Source: Nitrospinae bacterium CG11_big_fil_rev_8_21_14_0_20_45_15 (GTDB taxonomy: Bacteria; Nitrospinota; Nitrospinia; Nitrospinales; VA-1). Taken from it: DNA of 64,000 nt. The stretch is taken from contig PCWG01000010.1 of assembly GCA_002787235.1 (NCBI GenBank), positions 77,680 to 141,679 on the forward strand. The letters are read 5' to 3'. The position numbers and the translations under genes are program-made. Below the pieces are notes generated by a model, which was not told the origin of the DNA, did not search any database, and saw nothing but the letters and a program-made list of their open reading frames with translations. This document shows, one piece after another, positions 1-8,143 of the stretch; within the stretch, counting starts at the first letter, position 1; the number at the start of each line of letters is the position of its first letter.

Positions 1-1226
1 CCCGGCCCCTGACTGGCCAGTCGACCGGTGAACAGGAAATCGTCTTCGTCGTCCAATCCTTCAACCAGAACCGGCAGAATTTTACCGATCTTGCTATCAT
101 TGTTTTCCCGTGCAATGGCATTTTGAATTTTCAGCAATTCATCGCGCCGTTGCAAAGCGATTTCTGTAGCAACTTTGTTTGGAAAATCAAAAGCCGTTGT
201 CCCCTCTTCATCTGAATACGCGAAGACGCCGACATGATCGAAGCGCATTTCTTCGACAAAATCTGCCATGTGACGGAAATGATCTTCCGTCTCACCGGGA
301 AATCCAGTGATGAAGGTGGTTCGCAAGGCAACACCGGGAATGGTTTCGCGCAAACGAGCGATCATTTGGCGGACGCCGGCTTCCCTCTCCTGCCGTTTCA
401 TGGCTTTCAACATTTCATCCTGCGTGTGTTGCAAAGGGACATCAATGTAATTGCAGATTTTGTCATGACGCGCGATGCAGGCCATGAGAGACTCGTCAAT
501 GAAGGTAGGGTAACAATAAAAAAGCCTCAGCCATTGAACGGTTTCGATGCGCACCAATTCTTCCAATAGAACCGTCAAGCCATTTTTCATCCGCAGATCG
601 ATGCCATACATCGTGGTATCTTGAGAGACCAGATTCAACTCGCGCACGCCACCCGCCGCAAGCACATGCGCTTCCTCGACAATGGAATCGATAGGCCGAC
701 TGCTGAAAGGTCCCCGCATTCTAGGAATGATGCAAAAGGCACACTTGTTGGAACATCCTTCACCCAATTTCAGATACGCTGAATACTGCGGTGTGGTCAA
801 TTCACGTTTCGGAGTTTGCGCATAGAACTGATGAGGCAAACCGACTAAATTCCGTTCCGAAGTTTGAACCGACCGTCCTGCATCGGAAAAGATATCTTTC
901 AATTGCGGGTATTGATGCACCCCTAGAAGATGATCGATCTCAGGAATTTCTTTCAACAACTCCTCACTGTAACGCTCGGACAGGCAACCGGTGACAACGA
1001 TTTTTTTGCAAACACCTTCCTGCTTGTATCGGGCCATATCCAGAATCGCATCAATGGATTCCCGTTTTGCAGAATCAATGAACCCGCAGGTGTTAATGAT
1101 GATAAAATCGGCTTCTTCTGCATTAGGCGTCAACTCGTGACCCTCTTGTTTGAGATCGCCCAAAGCCCATTCTGTATCTACTGTATTTTTAGGACAGCCG
1201 AGGCTGACCATTCCTATCTTTGCCAT
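1..1226 (-). CDS. rimO: Ribosomal protein S12 methylthiotransferase RimO (partial, C-terminus off the left edge)
   Basis: Radical SAM enzyme that methylthiolates the conserved aspartate of ribosomal protein S12 in the cytoplasm. About 408 codons are visible from the ATG at 1226. The N-terminal UPF0004 domain opens with VSLGCPKNTVDTE, the RimO form of the motif, and has cysteines at 11, 47 and 81 for the auxiliary Fe-S cluster. The radical SAM CxxxCxxC is C158-C162-C165 (GCSNKCAFC). The visible end enters the TRAM region (VLVEGLDDEDDFLFTGR). The family is about 430-450 residues, so only a short tail is missing. MiaB is the closest alternative, but the SLGCPKN signature and the lack of MiaB-specific sequence favour RimO. 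It is divergent from the SNF2 helicase gene. Confidence 0.95.
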   Translation of the reverse strand, partial: MAKIGMVSLGCPKNTVDTEWALGDLKQEGHELTPNAEEADFIIINTCGFIDSAKRESIDAILDMARYKQEGVCKKIVVTGCLSERYSEELLKEIPEIDHLLGVHQYPQLKDIFSDAGRSVQTSERNLVGLPHQFYAQTPKRELTTPQYSAYLKLGEGCSNKCAFCIIPRMRGPFSSRPIDSIVEEAHVLAAGGVRELNLVSQDTTMYGIDLRMKNGLTVLLEELVRIETVQWLRLFYCYPTFIDESLMACIARHDKICNYIDVPLQHTQDEMLKAMKRQEREAGVRQMIARLRETIPGVALRTTFITGFPGETEDHFRHMADFVEEMRFDHVGVFAYSDEEGTTAFDFPNKVATEIALQRRDELLKIQNAIARENNDSKIGKILPVLVEGLDDEDDFLFTGRLASQGP

Positions 1227-1351
1227 CTATGAGGTCCAGCGAAAAATTGTGTGTGAGAAATGGCGGTGATGAATCACAGGCCAAATAGAAACTTTACCAA
1301 AGCAAAATGAAAGTAGAAAGAAGTTTTAGGAATAAATTTTTCCCGAACCCG

Positions 1352-1384
1352 TATAATCATCTATAATCGTTAGCATCTTAACGA
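1352..1384 (+). promoter_or_regulatory. Possible promoter and operator of the SNF2 helicase gene
   Basis: Two TATAAT hexamers lie at 1352-1357 and 1362-1367, followed by an inverted repeat TCGTTA/TAACGA (1367-1372 and 1379-1384). All are within 80 bp upstream of the helicase ATG, in the 200-bp divergent intergenic region with rimO. No convincing -35 hexamer accompanies either -10, so the call rests on -10 similarity and position only. Confidence 0.35.
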
Positions 1385-1427
1385 TATCGGTCACTGCAAA
1401 CCTGCTGATTCCCCCATTTTTCAGACC

Positions 1428-4400
1428 ATGGCTTCCCATTACAATATAGATGACATTCTAAAATCGGTAACCCTCGGTGTTTTTGATCGTGGGAAAAAAT
1501 ATGCCCAACAGGGCAAAGTGAAGGATATACAGTGGCGCAAGCAGGGTAACGAGATAATCATTGAAGGCAAGGTCAAGGGAAACAACGTTTCTCCCTACCA
1601 TCAAAAGATCACAATCCCCGCGCCCGATCTGAACAGAAGGATTCATGGAGAATGTTCTTGTCCCGTCAAACTGGAATGCAAGCACATTGCCGCACTTCTC
1701 ATTTACGGGCTGGTGAATCAACCCAAGCCCATTCAATTTAACAAAAATCTGCCCGCAAATGACCTCGATCCCGAATTAAACAAATGGCTCGACCACTTGA
1801 ATTCTGCTGAGCAGGATTATCAGAATCTTGATACCTATCCCGACGAAATTCAGCAACGTCTGATTTATGTGATCGACCCCACTCATGACCTCAAAAGCCA
1901 GATACTGATCCATCCCCAGTCCGTGCGCCTCCTTGGCAATGGAACGTTCAGCACATCTCCTTCGATTCCATACCGATTCAACAACATTGCAAGCGGCATC
2001 ACACCGCGTCATTTTCGTAAAATAGACAACGAAATTATATACGGATTGCACGCTCACAATTTGATGAACAAGACAGATGCCTGGCAGGGTTCGCGTTTAT
2101 CGGGCAAAGAAGGGCACCGACTTTTGATGCGAATCCTTTCTACGGGACGCTGTTTTTGGTCCCATATTCACGGCCCGCAACTCATCTCAGCCCCGGCCAG
2201 AACAGCAGAACTGCGTTGGCAAAATAATACCGACGGTAGCCAAACACCTATTTTTTCTTTCAACGGTGGATCCGTATCACAAGACATCCTCGTCCTGCCG
2301 CTGGAGCCCCCTTGTTATATAGATACTCAAAAGGGGGAGGTGGGAGAAATTAAAACAGGACTTTCCCCTGCACTCAATTCTGCCTTCGCTCTCGCCCCGA
2401 ATGTACCCGCAGAGCAAACCGCACTGTTGACCACGGAGATGAAAAAACGATTTCCGCAAGACTCGATTCCAAAACCCGCAACCTTGAAAATGGAGTCCCG
2501 CAAGGGCATTCTGCCGATTCCCTGCCTGAAACTATTCATCGGGAAAACTTACGATGTTGATAGTTACGGTTACAACGCAGGTCCTCCGGTAGAAATTTTC
2601 ATGGCGCGTCTGTCCTTTGAATACGATGGATTTTCTGCACCCTGGACGAGTGATAAAAAATTCCCCAAATCAATCACCTTCGTCAAAGACGATTGTTTGA
2701 TAAAAATCCAGCGCAATCGCAAGGAAGAAGAAAAAGCTGACAAGAAGATGAAAAAACTGGGTTTCGAATTGATCGACAACCCTGAAATTTTTGATTTGAG
2801 CGCAAAGCACAAGGATATCCATGCCATCAATCCTTTTGAAGAAGTGACCGACCAGGTTCAATTCTGTCTCCACGATATCCCCGCGCTGGAGCAAGATGGC
2901 TGGAAGATAGACGCAACTCACCTGCCTTTTCATTTCAAAGAAACTGAAGACATATTTGCGGATATCGAAGAAGGGACTGGCAAAGACTGGTTCGAGCTGG
3001 ACATGGGTGTGAACATTGATGGCAAGCGTGTGGACCTAGTTCCGATTTTCGTCGATTTTCTGCGCTCCATGGAAACCGAAGAGGATATTTTAAAGTTATC
3101 CGAAAAAGGGCAATTTCTGGTTCCTGCGGAAGGGAAAAATGTTCTCGCCATTCCGGCGAAAAGAATAACTCCTCTGCTGATCTTTTTGATGGGTCTGCTG
3201 AAAACGGAAGGGTTGGACAACGGGAAAATACGCCTTCCCCGTTACCGCAGTGCCGAAATTTTTGCTCTGGAAAACGAAAGTGAAGAAATTCTATGGCGAG
3301 GTGGGGAAACCTTTCGGGAATTGGGACGGAAACTGAGCGGATTTCGTGGAATCGAGCCTGCGCAAATTCCCCAGGAATTCACAGGAAAATTACGAAGTTA
3401 CCAGCAGGAAGGTTTGAACTGGCTGGAATTTCTGCGCGAATACCAAATGGGGGGTATCCTTGCCGACGATATGGGCTTGGGGAAAACCGTACAGACACTG
3501 GCTTACTTCAGTATCGAAAAAGCCGCTCAAAGACTCACCGAGCCCAGCTTGATTGTCATGCCCACCAGCGTACTTCCCAACTGGCTTCAGGAAACACACC
3601 GCTTCGCTCCAAACCTGACCATGCTTTCCCTTCATGGAAGCGAGCGTAAGGAACGCTTTGACGAAATCGACAAACATGATTTAATTTTCACCACCTATCC
3701 CCTGCTCTCTCGTGATAAATCCGTTTTCTTGTCGAAATCATTCAACACGGTGATACTCGACGAGGCTCAGGTCATTAAAAATCCCAAGGCCCAGGCCTCC
3801 AGAGTCGCAAGACAGCTCAAAACAAAACATCGCTTTTGCCTGACTGGCACGCCGATGGAAAATCATCTCGGAGATCTGTGGTCCATCATGGCTTTTCTCA
3901 TGCCGGGCATGCTGGGCAGTGAAAAATTTTTCCGGCGCATCTTTCGGAATCCTATAGAAATATTTGGCGATCAAGCGCGAAACAAATTACTGTCCAACCT
4001 GATCAAACCGTTTGTCCTGCGTCGGACGAAGGAACAGGTCGAAGAAGAACTGCCCGACAAGCAAATTCTCATCGAGCACATTCCATTATCAAAAGAACAG
4101 AAAGAGCTTTACGAAACCGTACGATTGACCATGGATAGCAGAGTCCGCGCCGAGATTGCAGGCAAGGGACTGTCGCGCAGTCATATCATTGTATTGGATG
4201 CCTTGCTCAAATTGCGTCAGGTTTGTTGCGATCCCAGGCTGGTCAAAACCGCCGCACTGTCACATAAAAAAATCGCTTCGGCCAAGCTCGCGCGTTTGAT
4301 GGAAATGCTTCCAGAGATGATCGAGGAAGGACGAAGAATTCTGCTTTTTTCCCAGTTCACCAGCATGTTGTCTCTGATCGAAGAAGAACTGAACGCGCAA

Positions 4401-4796
4401 GACATTCCCTATCTCAAACTGACCGGGCAGACCAAAGACAGGAAAACGCCGGTCAAGAGTTTTCAGGATGGAGAAGTTCCTCTCTTTTTAATCAGTCTCA
4501 AAGCGGGAGGAACCGGGCTCAATCTCACTGCCGCAGACACGGTGATCCATTATGATCCCTGGTGGAATCCTGCCGTAGAAATGCAAGCCACAGATCGAGC
4601 GCATCGAATCGGCCAAAACAAAAAAGTATTTGTTTACAAATTGGTGGCAGAAGCAACCGTGGAAGATAAAATCCTGGCGTTACAGGAAAAGAAAAGAACT
4701 TTGGCCGACGGCGTATTGGTTAAAAAGGACCAGACAGCTACCAACCTGAGCGAAGACGATCTCAAAAACCTGTTTGAGCCTTTGCCCGTAGGATAA
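1428..4796 (+). CDS. SNF2/Rad54-family DEAD-like helicase with N-terminal SWIM zinc finger
   Basis: Large (1122 residues) SF2 ATPase of the bacterial SNF2 type, expected to translocate on duplex DNA and remodel protein-DNA complexes. A SWIM zinc finger (CSCPVKLECKHIAALL, about residues 76-92) is followed by a long, poorly conserved middle region and the Snf2 motor in the last 470 residues. Motor motifs are Walker A in DDMGLGKT (about 680), DEAQ (about 778), LTGTPMENHLGDLWS, and the C-terminal RecA lobe with SLKAGGTGLNLTAAD and QATDRAHRIGQ (motif VI). All motor motifs look intact. It stands alone, divergent from rimO. Cellular role in bacteria is poorly defined; DNA repair or transcription is inference. 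Confidence 0.93.
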   Translation: MASHYNIDDILKSVTLGVFDRGKKYAQQGKVKDIQWRKQGNEIIIEGKVKGNNVSPYHQKITIPAPDLNRRIHGECSCPVKLECKHIAALLIYGLVNQPKPIQFNKNLPANDLDPELNKWLDHLNSAEQDYQNLDTYPDEIQQRLIYVIDPTHDLKSQILIHPQSVRLLGNGTFSTSPSIPYRFNNIASGITPRHFRKIDNEIIYGLHAHNLMNKTDAWQGSRLSGKEGHRLLMRILSTGRCFWSHIHGPQLISAPARTAELRWQNNTDGSQTPIFSFNGGSVSQDILVLPLEPPCYIDTQKGEVGEIKTGLSPALNSAFALAPNVPAEQTALLTTEMKKRFPQDSIPKPATLKMESRKGILPIPCLKLFIGKTYDVDSYGYNAGPPVEIFMARLSFEYDGFSAPWTSDKKFPKSITFVKDDCLIKIQRNRKEEEKADKKMKKLGFELIDNPEIFDLSAKHKDIHAINPFEEVTDQVQFCLHDIPALEQDGWKIDATHLPFHFKETEDIFADIEEGTGKDWFELDMGVNIDGKRVDLVPIFVDFLRSMETEEDILKLSEKGQFLVPAEGKNVLAIPAKRITPLLIFLMGLLKTEGLDNGKIRLPRYRSAEIFALENESEEILWRGGETFRELGRKLSGFRGIEPAQIPQEFTGKLRSYQQEGLNWLEFLREYQMGGILADDMGLGKTVQTLAYFSIEKAAQRLTEPSLIVMPTSVLPNWLQETHRFAPNLTMLSLHGSERKERFDEIDKHDLIFTTYPLLSRDKSVFLSKSFNTVILDEAQVIKNPKAQASRVARQLKTKHRFCLTGTPMENHLGDLWSIMAFLMPGMLGSEKFFRRIFRNPIEIFGDQARNKLLSNLIKPFVLRRTKEQVEEELPDKQILIEHIPLSKEQKELYETVRLTMDSRVRAEIAGKGLSRSHIIVLDALLKLRQVCCDPRLVKTAALSHKKIASAKLARLMEMLPEMIEEGRRILLFSQFTSMLSLIEEELNAQDIPYLKLTGQTKDRKTPVKSFQDGEVPLFLISLKAGGTGLNLTAADTVIHYDPWWNPAVEMQATDRAHRIGQNKKVFVYKLVAEATVEDKILALQEKKRTLADGVLVKKDQTATNLSEDDLKNLFEPLPVG

Positions 4797-4887
4797 GAAC
4801 CAAGACCATCGTTTTAAAAGTCATTGGAATTAAAAAGAAAAAAATCAGGCAGGTGGGGGCAGATCAGCGGAACTTCAAAAAAGGGGC

Positions 4888-4920
4888 GTAAGGGGCGGGC
4901 TTTTCGGCACCGCCCCCTAC
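4888..4920. repeat. GC-rich imperfect hairpin downstream of the helicase gene
   Basis: An 11-bp stem with one mismatch (4888-4898 against 4910-4920, GTAAGGGGCGG / CCGCCCCCTAC) encloses an 11-nt loop. A second partial copy of the left arm (AAGGGGCG) lies immediately upstream. No T-run follows on either side, so it is not a standard intrinsic terminator. It may be a dispersed palindromic repeat or part of the end of the helicase transcript. Confidence 0.4.
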
Positions 4921-5031
4921 AGATTCAGGGATTTCTAAGCCTTGTTTCTACTCAACAACCTTTGGTGGAGGATTAGGAGCATGGAAACTTGGAGAGAGTC
5001 CCCCCTGAATTTGAACGGTTTGAAATTAGAG

Positions 5032-5244
5032 TCACAAATTCCAATCTTCTTCAATCATGGAATCCTGTATATTTTCGCGATCTTTTTTTACAGACTTTTT
5101 ACCGCGTTTCTCAGAATTTTTGATCGTTTCTCCCTCTGACGAATTGTTAAAAAATTCATCCCAGTAGCGTTTGCTAAGACTTTCACTAGGGATAATCTTT
5201 TTCACATTGCCCTGCGCATCTTTAATGCGAACCTGGAAAAACAT
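5032..5244 (-). CDS. Small conserved-looking hypothetical protein (70 aa)
   Basis: Seventy residues with an ordered N-terminal half (MFFQVRIKDAQGNVKK, then SLSKRYWDEFF) and a low-complexity Lys/Glu/Ser tail. The ATG is preceded by TAGGAGAT about 8 nt upstream, a good ribosome-binding site, which is the main reason to accept the frame. Nothing antisense in the region looks like a better gene. The opening strand pattern, a short beta hairpin with DxxG, could be a small nucleic-acid- or protein-binding fold. No function can be assigned. Confidence 0.55.
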   Translation of the reverse strand: MFFQVRIKDAQGNVKKIIPSESLSKRYWDEFFNNSSEGETIKNSEKRGKKSVKKDRENIQDSMIEEDWNL

Positions 5245-5489
5245 GGCGTAATCTCCTAATATTTTGACATTTGAAGAAAACAGACTGCGTCTTTATTTCT
5301 TCTATACACCTATTGCAGGTTTTCGATCAACAAAAGATTTTAAGGATTCCCAAAAATCACCTGCAAACCTTAAATTTTTCACCGGAGCCACGCTCCACTT
5401 CAAAATCACCCTCAATACTGATATGATGCCTTAAAAATATCGAAAGATTCTTACTTCCTTGCCAATACTTCCCTTATCGGAGATTCAAC

Positions 5490-6317
5490 TTGAAACACTT
5501 TAGCTTTATTTTCATTTTATCAATATTCATAGTCATCACCGCATGCGACAGGGAATTGAAAGAACATCCCATGCCAATCGAAATAAAACGGCAGTTGACT
5601 CAGGCGAACCTGCCGCCCGACCCTGAGCATGAAATCGCCGGGATTGTGACCATTCCTGATAAACTGGCAAACTCTGCGCCAAAAGATGGCGTGCTGTTCC
5701 TAGTCGCTCGTCCCGAAGGTGTGACCAGCGGCCCCCCTGTCGCCGCCAAGCGGCACAGCCTGGTCAGCTTCCCTTTTGAATTTAATCTGGGTGCTCGCGA
5801 TGTCATGCGACCGGGTGTCAAATTTGAAGGAAAAATGACCATTACGGCACGGTTGGACCACGACGGTGTGGCAGATTCTTCTGCGGGTGACATTTTTGGT
5901 AGCATCGTCGCCTCTCCCGGTGAAATCAATCAGGAGATCAGCCTCGATCAAGTCGTCACTGCCCAACCAGCGGCCGCAACCAATGTGACGGGAACCATTG
6001 CACTGGACCCGCAGTTTGAGGGAAAAACTCCAGATTCTGGAATCCTGTTTATATTCGCACGACCTCAAGGCGTACGACGAGGCCCCCCTCTCGCTGTGAA
6101 ACGGGTTCGCGATGTGAAGTTTCCCTATACCTTTGAAATCGGTCAGGAAGATACAATGATGGAGGGTTCCTTGTTTGACGGAAACCTGACGCTGACTGCA
6201 AGACTGGATGGGGATGGTGTGGCGGGTGCGGGCCCTGGCGATCTTGAAGCGTCTGTGAACGCAACGGCTGGGACAAAAGGCATTCAAATGACCCTGTCTG
6301 CACCAACGATCCAATAA
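5490..6317 (+). CDS. Lipoprotein with two tandem CcmI/CycH C-terminal-like domains
   Basis: A 275-residue secreted protein. The N-terminus has a short hydrophobic signal ending in the lipobox ITAC, so it is probably lipid-anchored. The mature part is a tandem duplication. Unit 1 (about 45-150) and unit 2 (about 160-270) each contain a G-x-V/I-x-L/I-P opening, a VLFLVARPEG-like or ILFIFARPQG-like strand, GPPVAAKR / GPPLAVKR, a F/Y-P-F/Y-x-F/E segment, and an end with TARLDxDGVA and PGD. This pattern is that of the periplasmic C-terminal domain of the c-type cytochrome biogenesis protein CcmI/CycH, here without TPRs or membrane helices. A periplasmic chaperone role for a cytochrome or metalloprotein is inference. 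Confidence 0.7.
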   Translation: MKHFSFIFILSIFIVITACDRELKEHPMPIEIKRQLTQANLPPDPEHEIAGIVTIPDKLANSAPKDGVLFLVARPEGVTSGPPVAAKRHSLVSFPFEFNLGARDVMRPGVKFEGKMTITARLDHDGVADSSAGDIFGSIVASPGEINQEISLDQVVTAQPAAATNVTGTIALDPQFEGKTPDSGILFIFARPQGVRRGPPLAVKRVRDVKFPYTFEIGQEDTMMEGSLFDGNLTLTARLDGDGVAGAGPGDLEASVNATAGTKGIQMTLSAPTIQ

Positions 6318-6331
6318 TCTCAAACCGAGTT

Positions 6332-6380
6332 TCTGTCAGGCATCTGAATGAGCTTAAAGATGTCTGACAGAGACTGTTTT
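6332..6380. terminator. Bidirectional terminator between convergent lipoprotein and narK genes
   Basis: A 14-bp stem with a single G-T wobble (6332-6345 TCTGTCAGGCATCT against 6358-6371 AGATGTCTGACAGA) has a 12-nt loop. It sits between the stop of the plus-strand lipoprotein gene and the end of the minus-strand porter gene. A T-rich stretch (GTTTTATTT) follows on the plus side. Confidence 0.75.
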
Positions 6381-7770
6381 ATTTCCGCTCGCCTTCAAGA
6401 AATATCACAGCAAATAATACGATTGCGGCAAACCCGCTCAAGGTCAGGAAAAAACCTTTGGCACCCGTTACACTCCAAACACTCAGAAAAATTATCGCAC
6501 CCAGGTTGCCATAAGCCCCCACAAGGCCTGCTAATTTCCCCGTCAACTCTTTACGTATGAGCGGCACAGAAGCGAAATTGGCTCCATTCCCTCCTTGCAA
6601 AAAAATTCCGCAAGTCAAAGCCAGTAGCAAGACCACCGGCAACGGCCAGTCATTGGAAACCTGACTCATGGCAAATGTCGCCAACATGCCTCCGAGCACA
6701 AAAACAAACAACATTTTCTTTCTGCCCCAACGACCCGCTATCCAACCTCCAAACGGACGGGTGAATAAATTCAAAAATGCGTAACTGGAACCGGCAACCC
6801 CCGCACCCACGACCGTGAGTCCAAAGATCGTCTGCAACCATTCGGGGTAAATGGACACGATGGCCAATTCCGATCCAAAGGTCAACGCATAGGCCAAACT
6901 CAAAATCGCAACCTGGCTGAAAGAATATTCCCATCGGGGTCGGCCGTTCAAACTGTCTTTATTCACCCGGTAACATTTGCGAATATTGGCACCAAATAAA
7001 AATAAGAGCCCTGCACTTAAAATCCAGGCGATGTTCGTGTGAATGATGGGGTGAGTCGAGGCCTCAAGCTTCCATACAACCAAAATGAGACCGGCATAGA
7101 TGAAAGCCAAAAGCACTGTTTGCAATATAAAGTCTTTGCGCGAACTGATTTCTATACTGAAACCCGAAAAGGACAAAAACTGTTTGTGCGGCATGAAAAT
7201 ATCTTCTGCCCATTTCCAATAAGCCATTGCGCCGACCAGACAGGCAATCCCCGAGCAAACAACAGCCACCCTCCAACCTGTTTCCAAAGGGAAATTATCA
7301 GCAATCAAGGGAAGAGAAAAGATAGCGGCGGCGGAACCAAAATTTCCCCAACCGGCATAAATTCCTTGCGCCAAGCCCATTTCCCGGTCTGGGAAATGGT
7401 CGGATATCATCTTGATCCCGACCACAAATCCCCCGCCCACAATACCCATCATCAAGCGCGAAAAAACACACTCTTCAAAGGTGGTTGCCAGTGCAAATTG
7501 AAAACAGATCAAAGAGGCGAAGACAAGGAGTCCACTGAACACCTTGCGCGGGCCAAAATAGTCGGCCAATCCACCAATGAATATACGTGCGGGCAGTGTC
7601 AGAACAAGATTGCAGATCATCAACGTATCAATCTGCGCCTGAGAAAACTCCAGCACGATCATCAACGTTGTATTGAAGGGTGCCATGTTGAACCAGGCAA
7701 CAAACGTCAGAAAAAAAGCGAACCATGACAAATGCAGAGCGGTTTGTCGAGTACCTTCAAAACCAAACAT
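6379..7770 (-). CDS. narK: Nitrate/nitrite porter, NarK/NNP family MFS transporter
   Basis: A 463-residue inner-membrane carrier with about 12 hydrophobic segments. It has both nitrate signature motifs of the NNP family: GIYAGWGNFGSAAA after TM4-5 and VGAYGNLGAIIF after TM10-11. The substrate-coordinating arginines are present in TM2 (LPARIFIGGLADYFGPR) and in the equivalent second-half helix (NLFTRPFGGWIAGRWGR). It should move nitrate and/or nitrite across the cytoplasmic membrane as a symporter or antiporter; direction cannot be read from sequence. The next gene upstream (BamE-like lipoprotein) is 40 bp away on the same strand, but a functional link is not apparent. No nitrate reductase or nitrite oxidoreductase gene lies in the window. 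Confidence 0.88.
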   Translation of the reverse strand: MFGFEGTRQTALHLSWFAFFLTFVAWFNMAPFNTTLMIVLEFSQAQIDTLMICNLVLTLPARIFIGGLADYFGPRKVFSGLLVFASLICFQFALATTFEECVFSRLMMGIVGGGFVVGIKMISDHFPDREMGLAQGIYAGWGNFGSAAAIFSLPLIADNFPLETGWRVAVVCSGIACLVGAMAYWKWAEDIFMPHKQFLSFSGFSIEISSRKDFILQTVLLAFIYAGLILVVWKLEASTHPIIHTNIAWILSAGLLFLFGANIRKCYRVNKDSLNGRPRWEYSFSQVAILSLAYALTFGSELAIVSIYPEWLQTIFGLTVVGAGVAGSSYAFLNLFTRPFGGWIAGRWGRKKMLFVFVLGGMLATFAMSQVSNDWPLPVVLLLALTCGIFLQGGNGANFASVPLIRKELTGKLAGLVGAYGNLGAIIFLSVWSVTGAKGFFLTLSGFAAIVLFAVIFLEGERK

Positions 7771-7810
7771 TATTTTTCAGTGGAATTTGTTTATTGAGGC
7801 AATGAGTGGG

Positions 7811-8143
7811 TCAATTGCTCATAAATTGATGTGACTCGACAGTGCCTTTATCATCAAAGACAATATACAAGTCCTTAGAGGTACCATTTCCAAACAGATT
7901 GAAACGATTGTATTCATAAATCCAGACCGCACTACCGTTTTCGACTCCTTTTTGATAGGGGTCTCCAAGAAGCTGAAGCACTTCGGCTTGCCTTGTTTCA
8001 CCGTTGACAATGGCACCAAACTGACTCTCGTCAAACTTATGCCCTGTCGTTCCGCATGCAGAAATCCCAAACCAGCAAAACAAAACGAATAGTCCGACCC
8101 TTAATGAAGAACGGCCCGGCAAATTAAAGTTGCAATGTCTCAT
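7811..8143 (-). CDS. BamE/SmpA-OmlA-fold lipoprotein
   Basis: A 110-residue predicted lipoprotein. It has a signal sequence with lipobox ISAC around residue 29-30, then a short domain with the SmpA/OmlA pattern: an opening helix region with VNGETRQAEVLQLLGDPYQKG, the strands SAVWIYEY and KDLYIVFDDKGTVES. BamE is the small accessory lipoprotein of the outer-membrane beta-barrel assembly complex, but many unrelated envelope lipoproteins share this fold, so the exact role is open. The ATG overlaps the rng stop by 4 bp (ATGA), indicating translational coupling downstream of rng. Confidence 0.7.
   Translation of the reverse strand: MRHCNFNLPGRSSLRVGLFVLFCWFGISACGTTGHKFDESQFGAIVNGETRQAEVLQLLGDPYQKGVENGSAVWIYEYNRFNLFGNGTSKDLYIVFDDKGTVESHQFMSN

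Noticed and set aside
234-1232. Several short plus-strand frames over 200-1230
   Set aside because: They are antisense to rimO, which has an intact frame with all family motifs.
7039-7728. A 229-residue plus-strand frame
   Set aside because: It lies antisense to narK, has low-complexity Lys/Gln/His content, and no recognisable domain.
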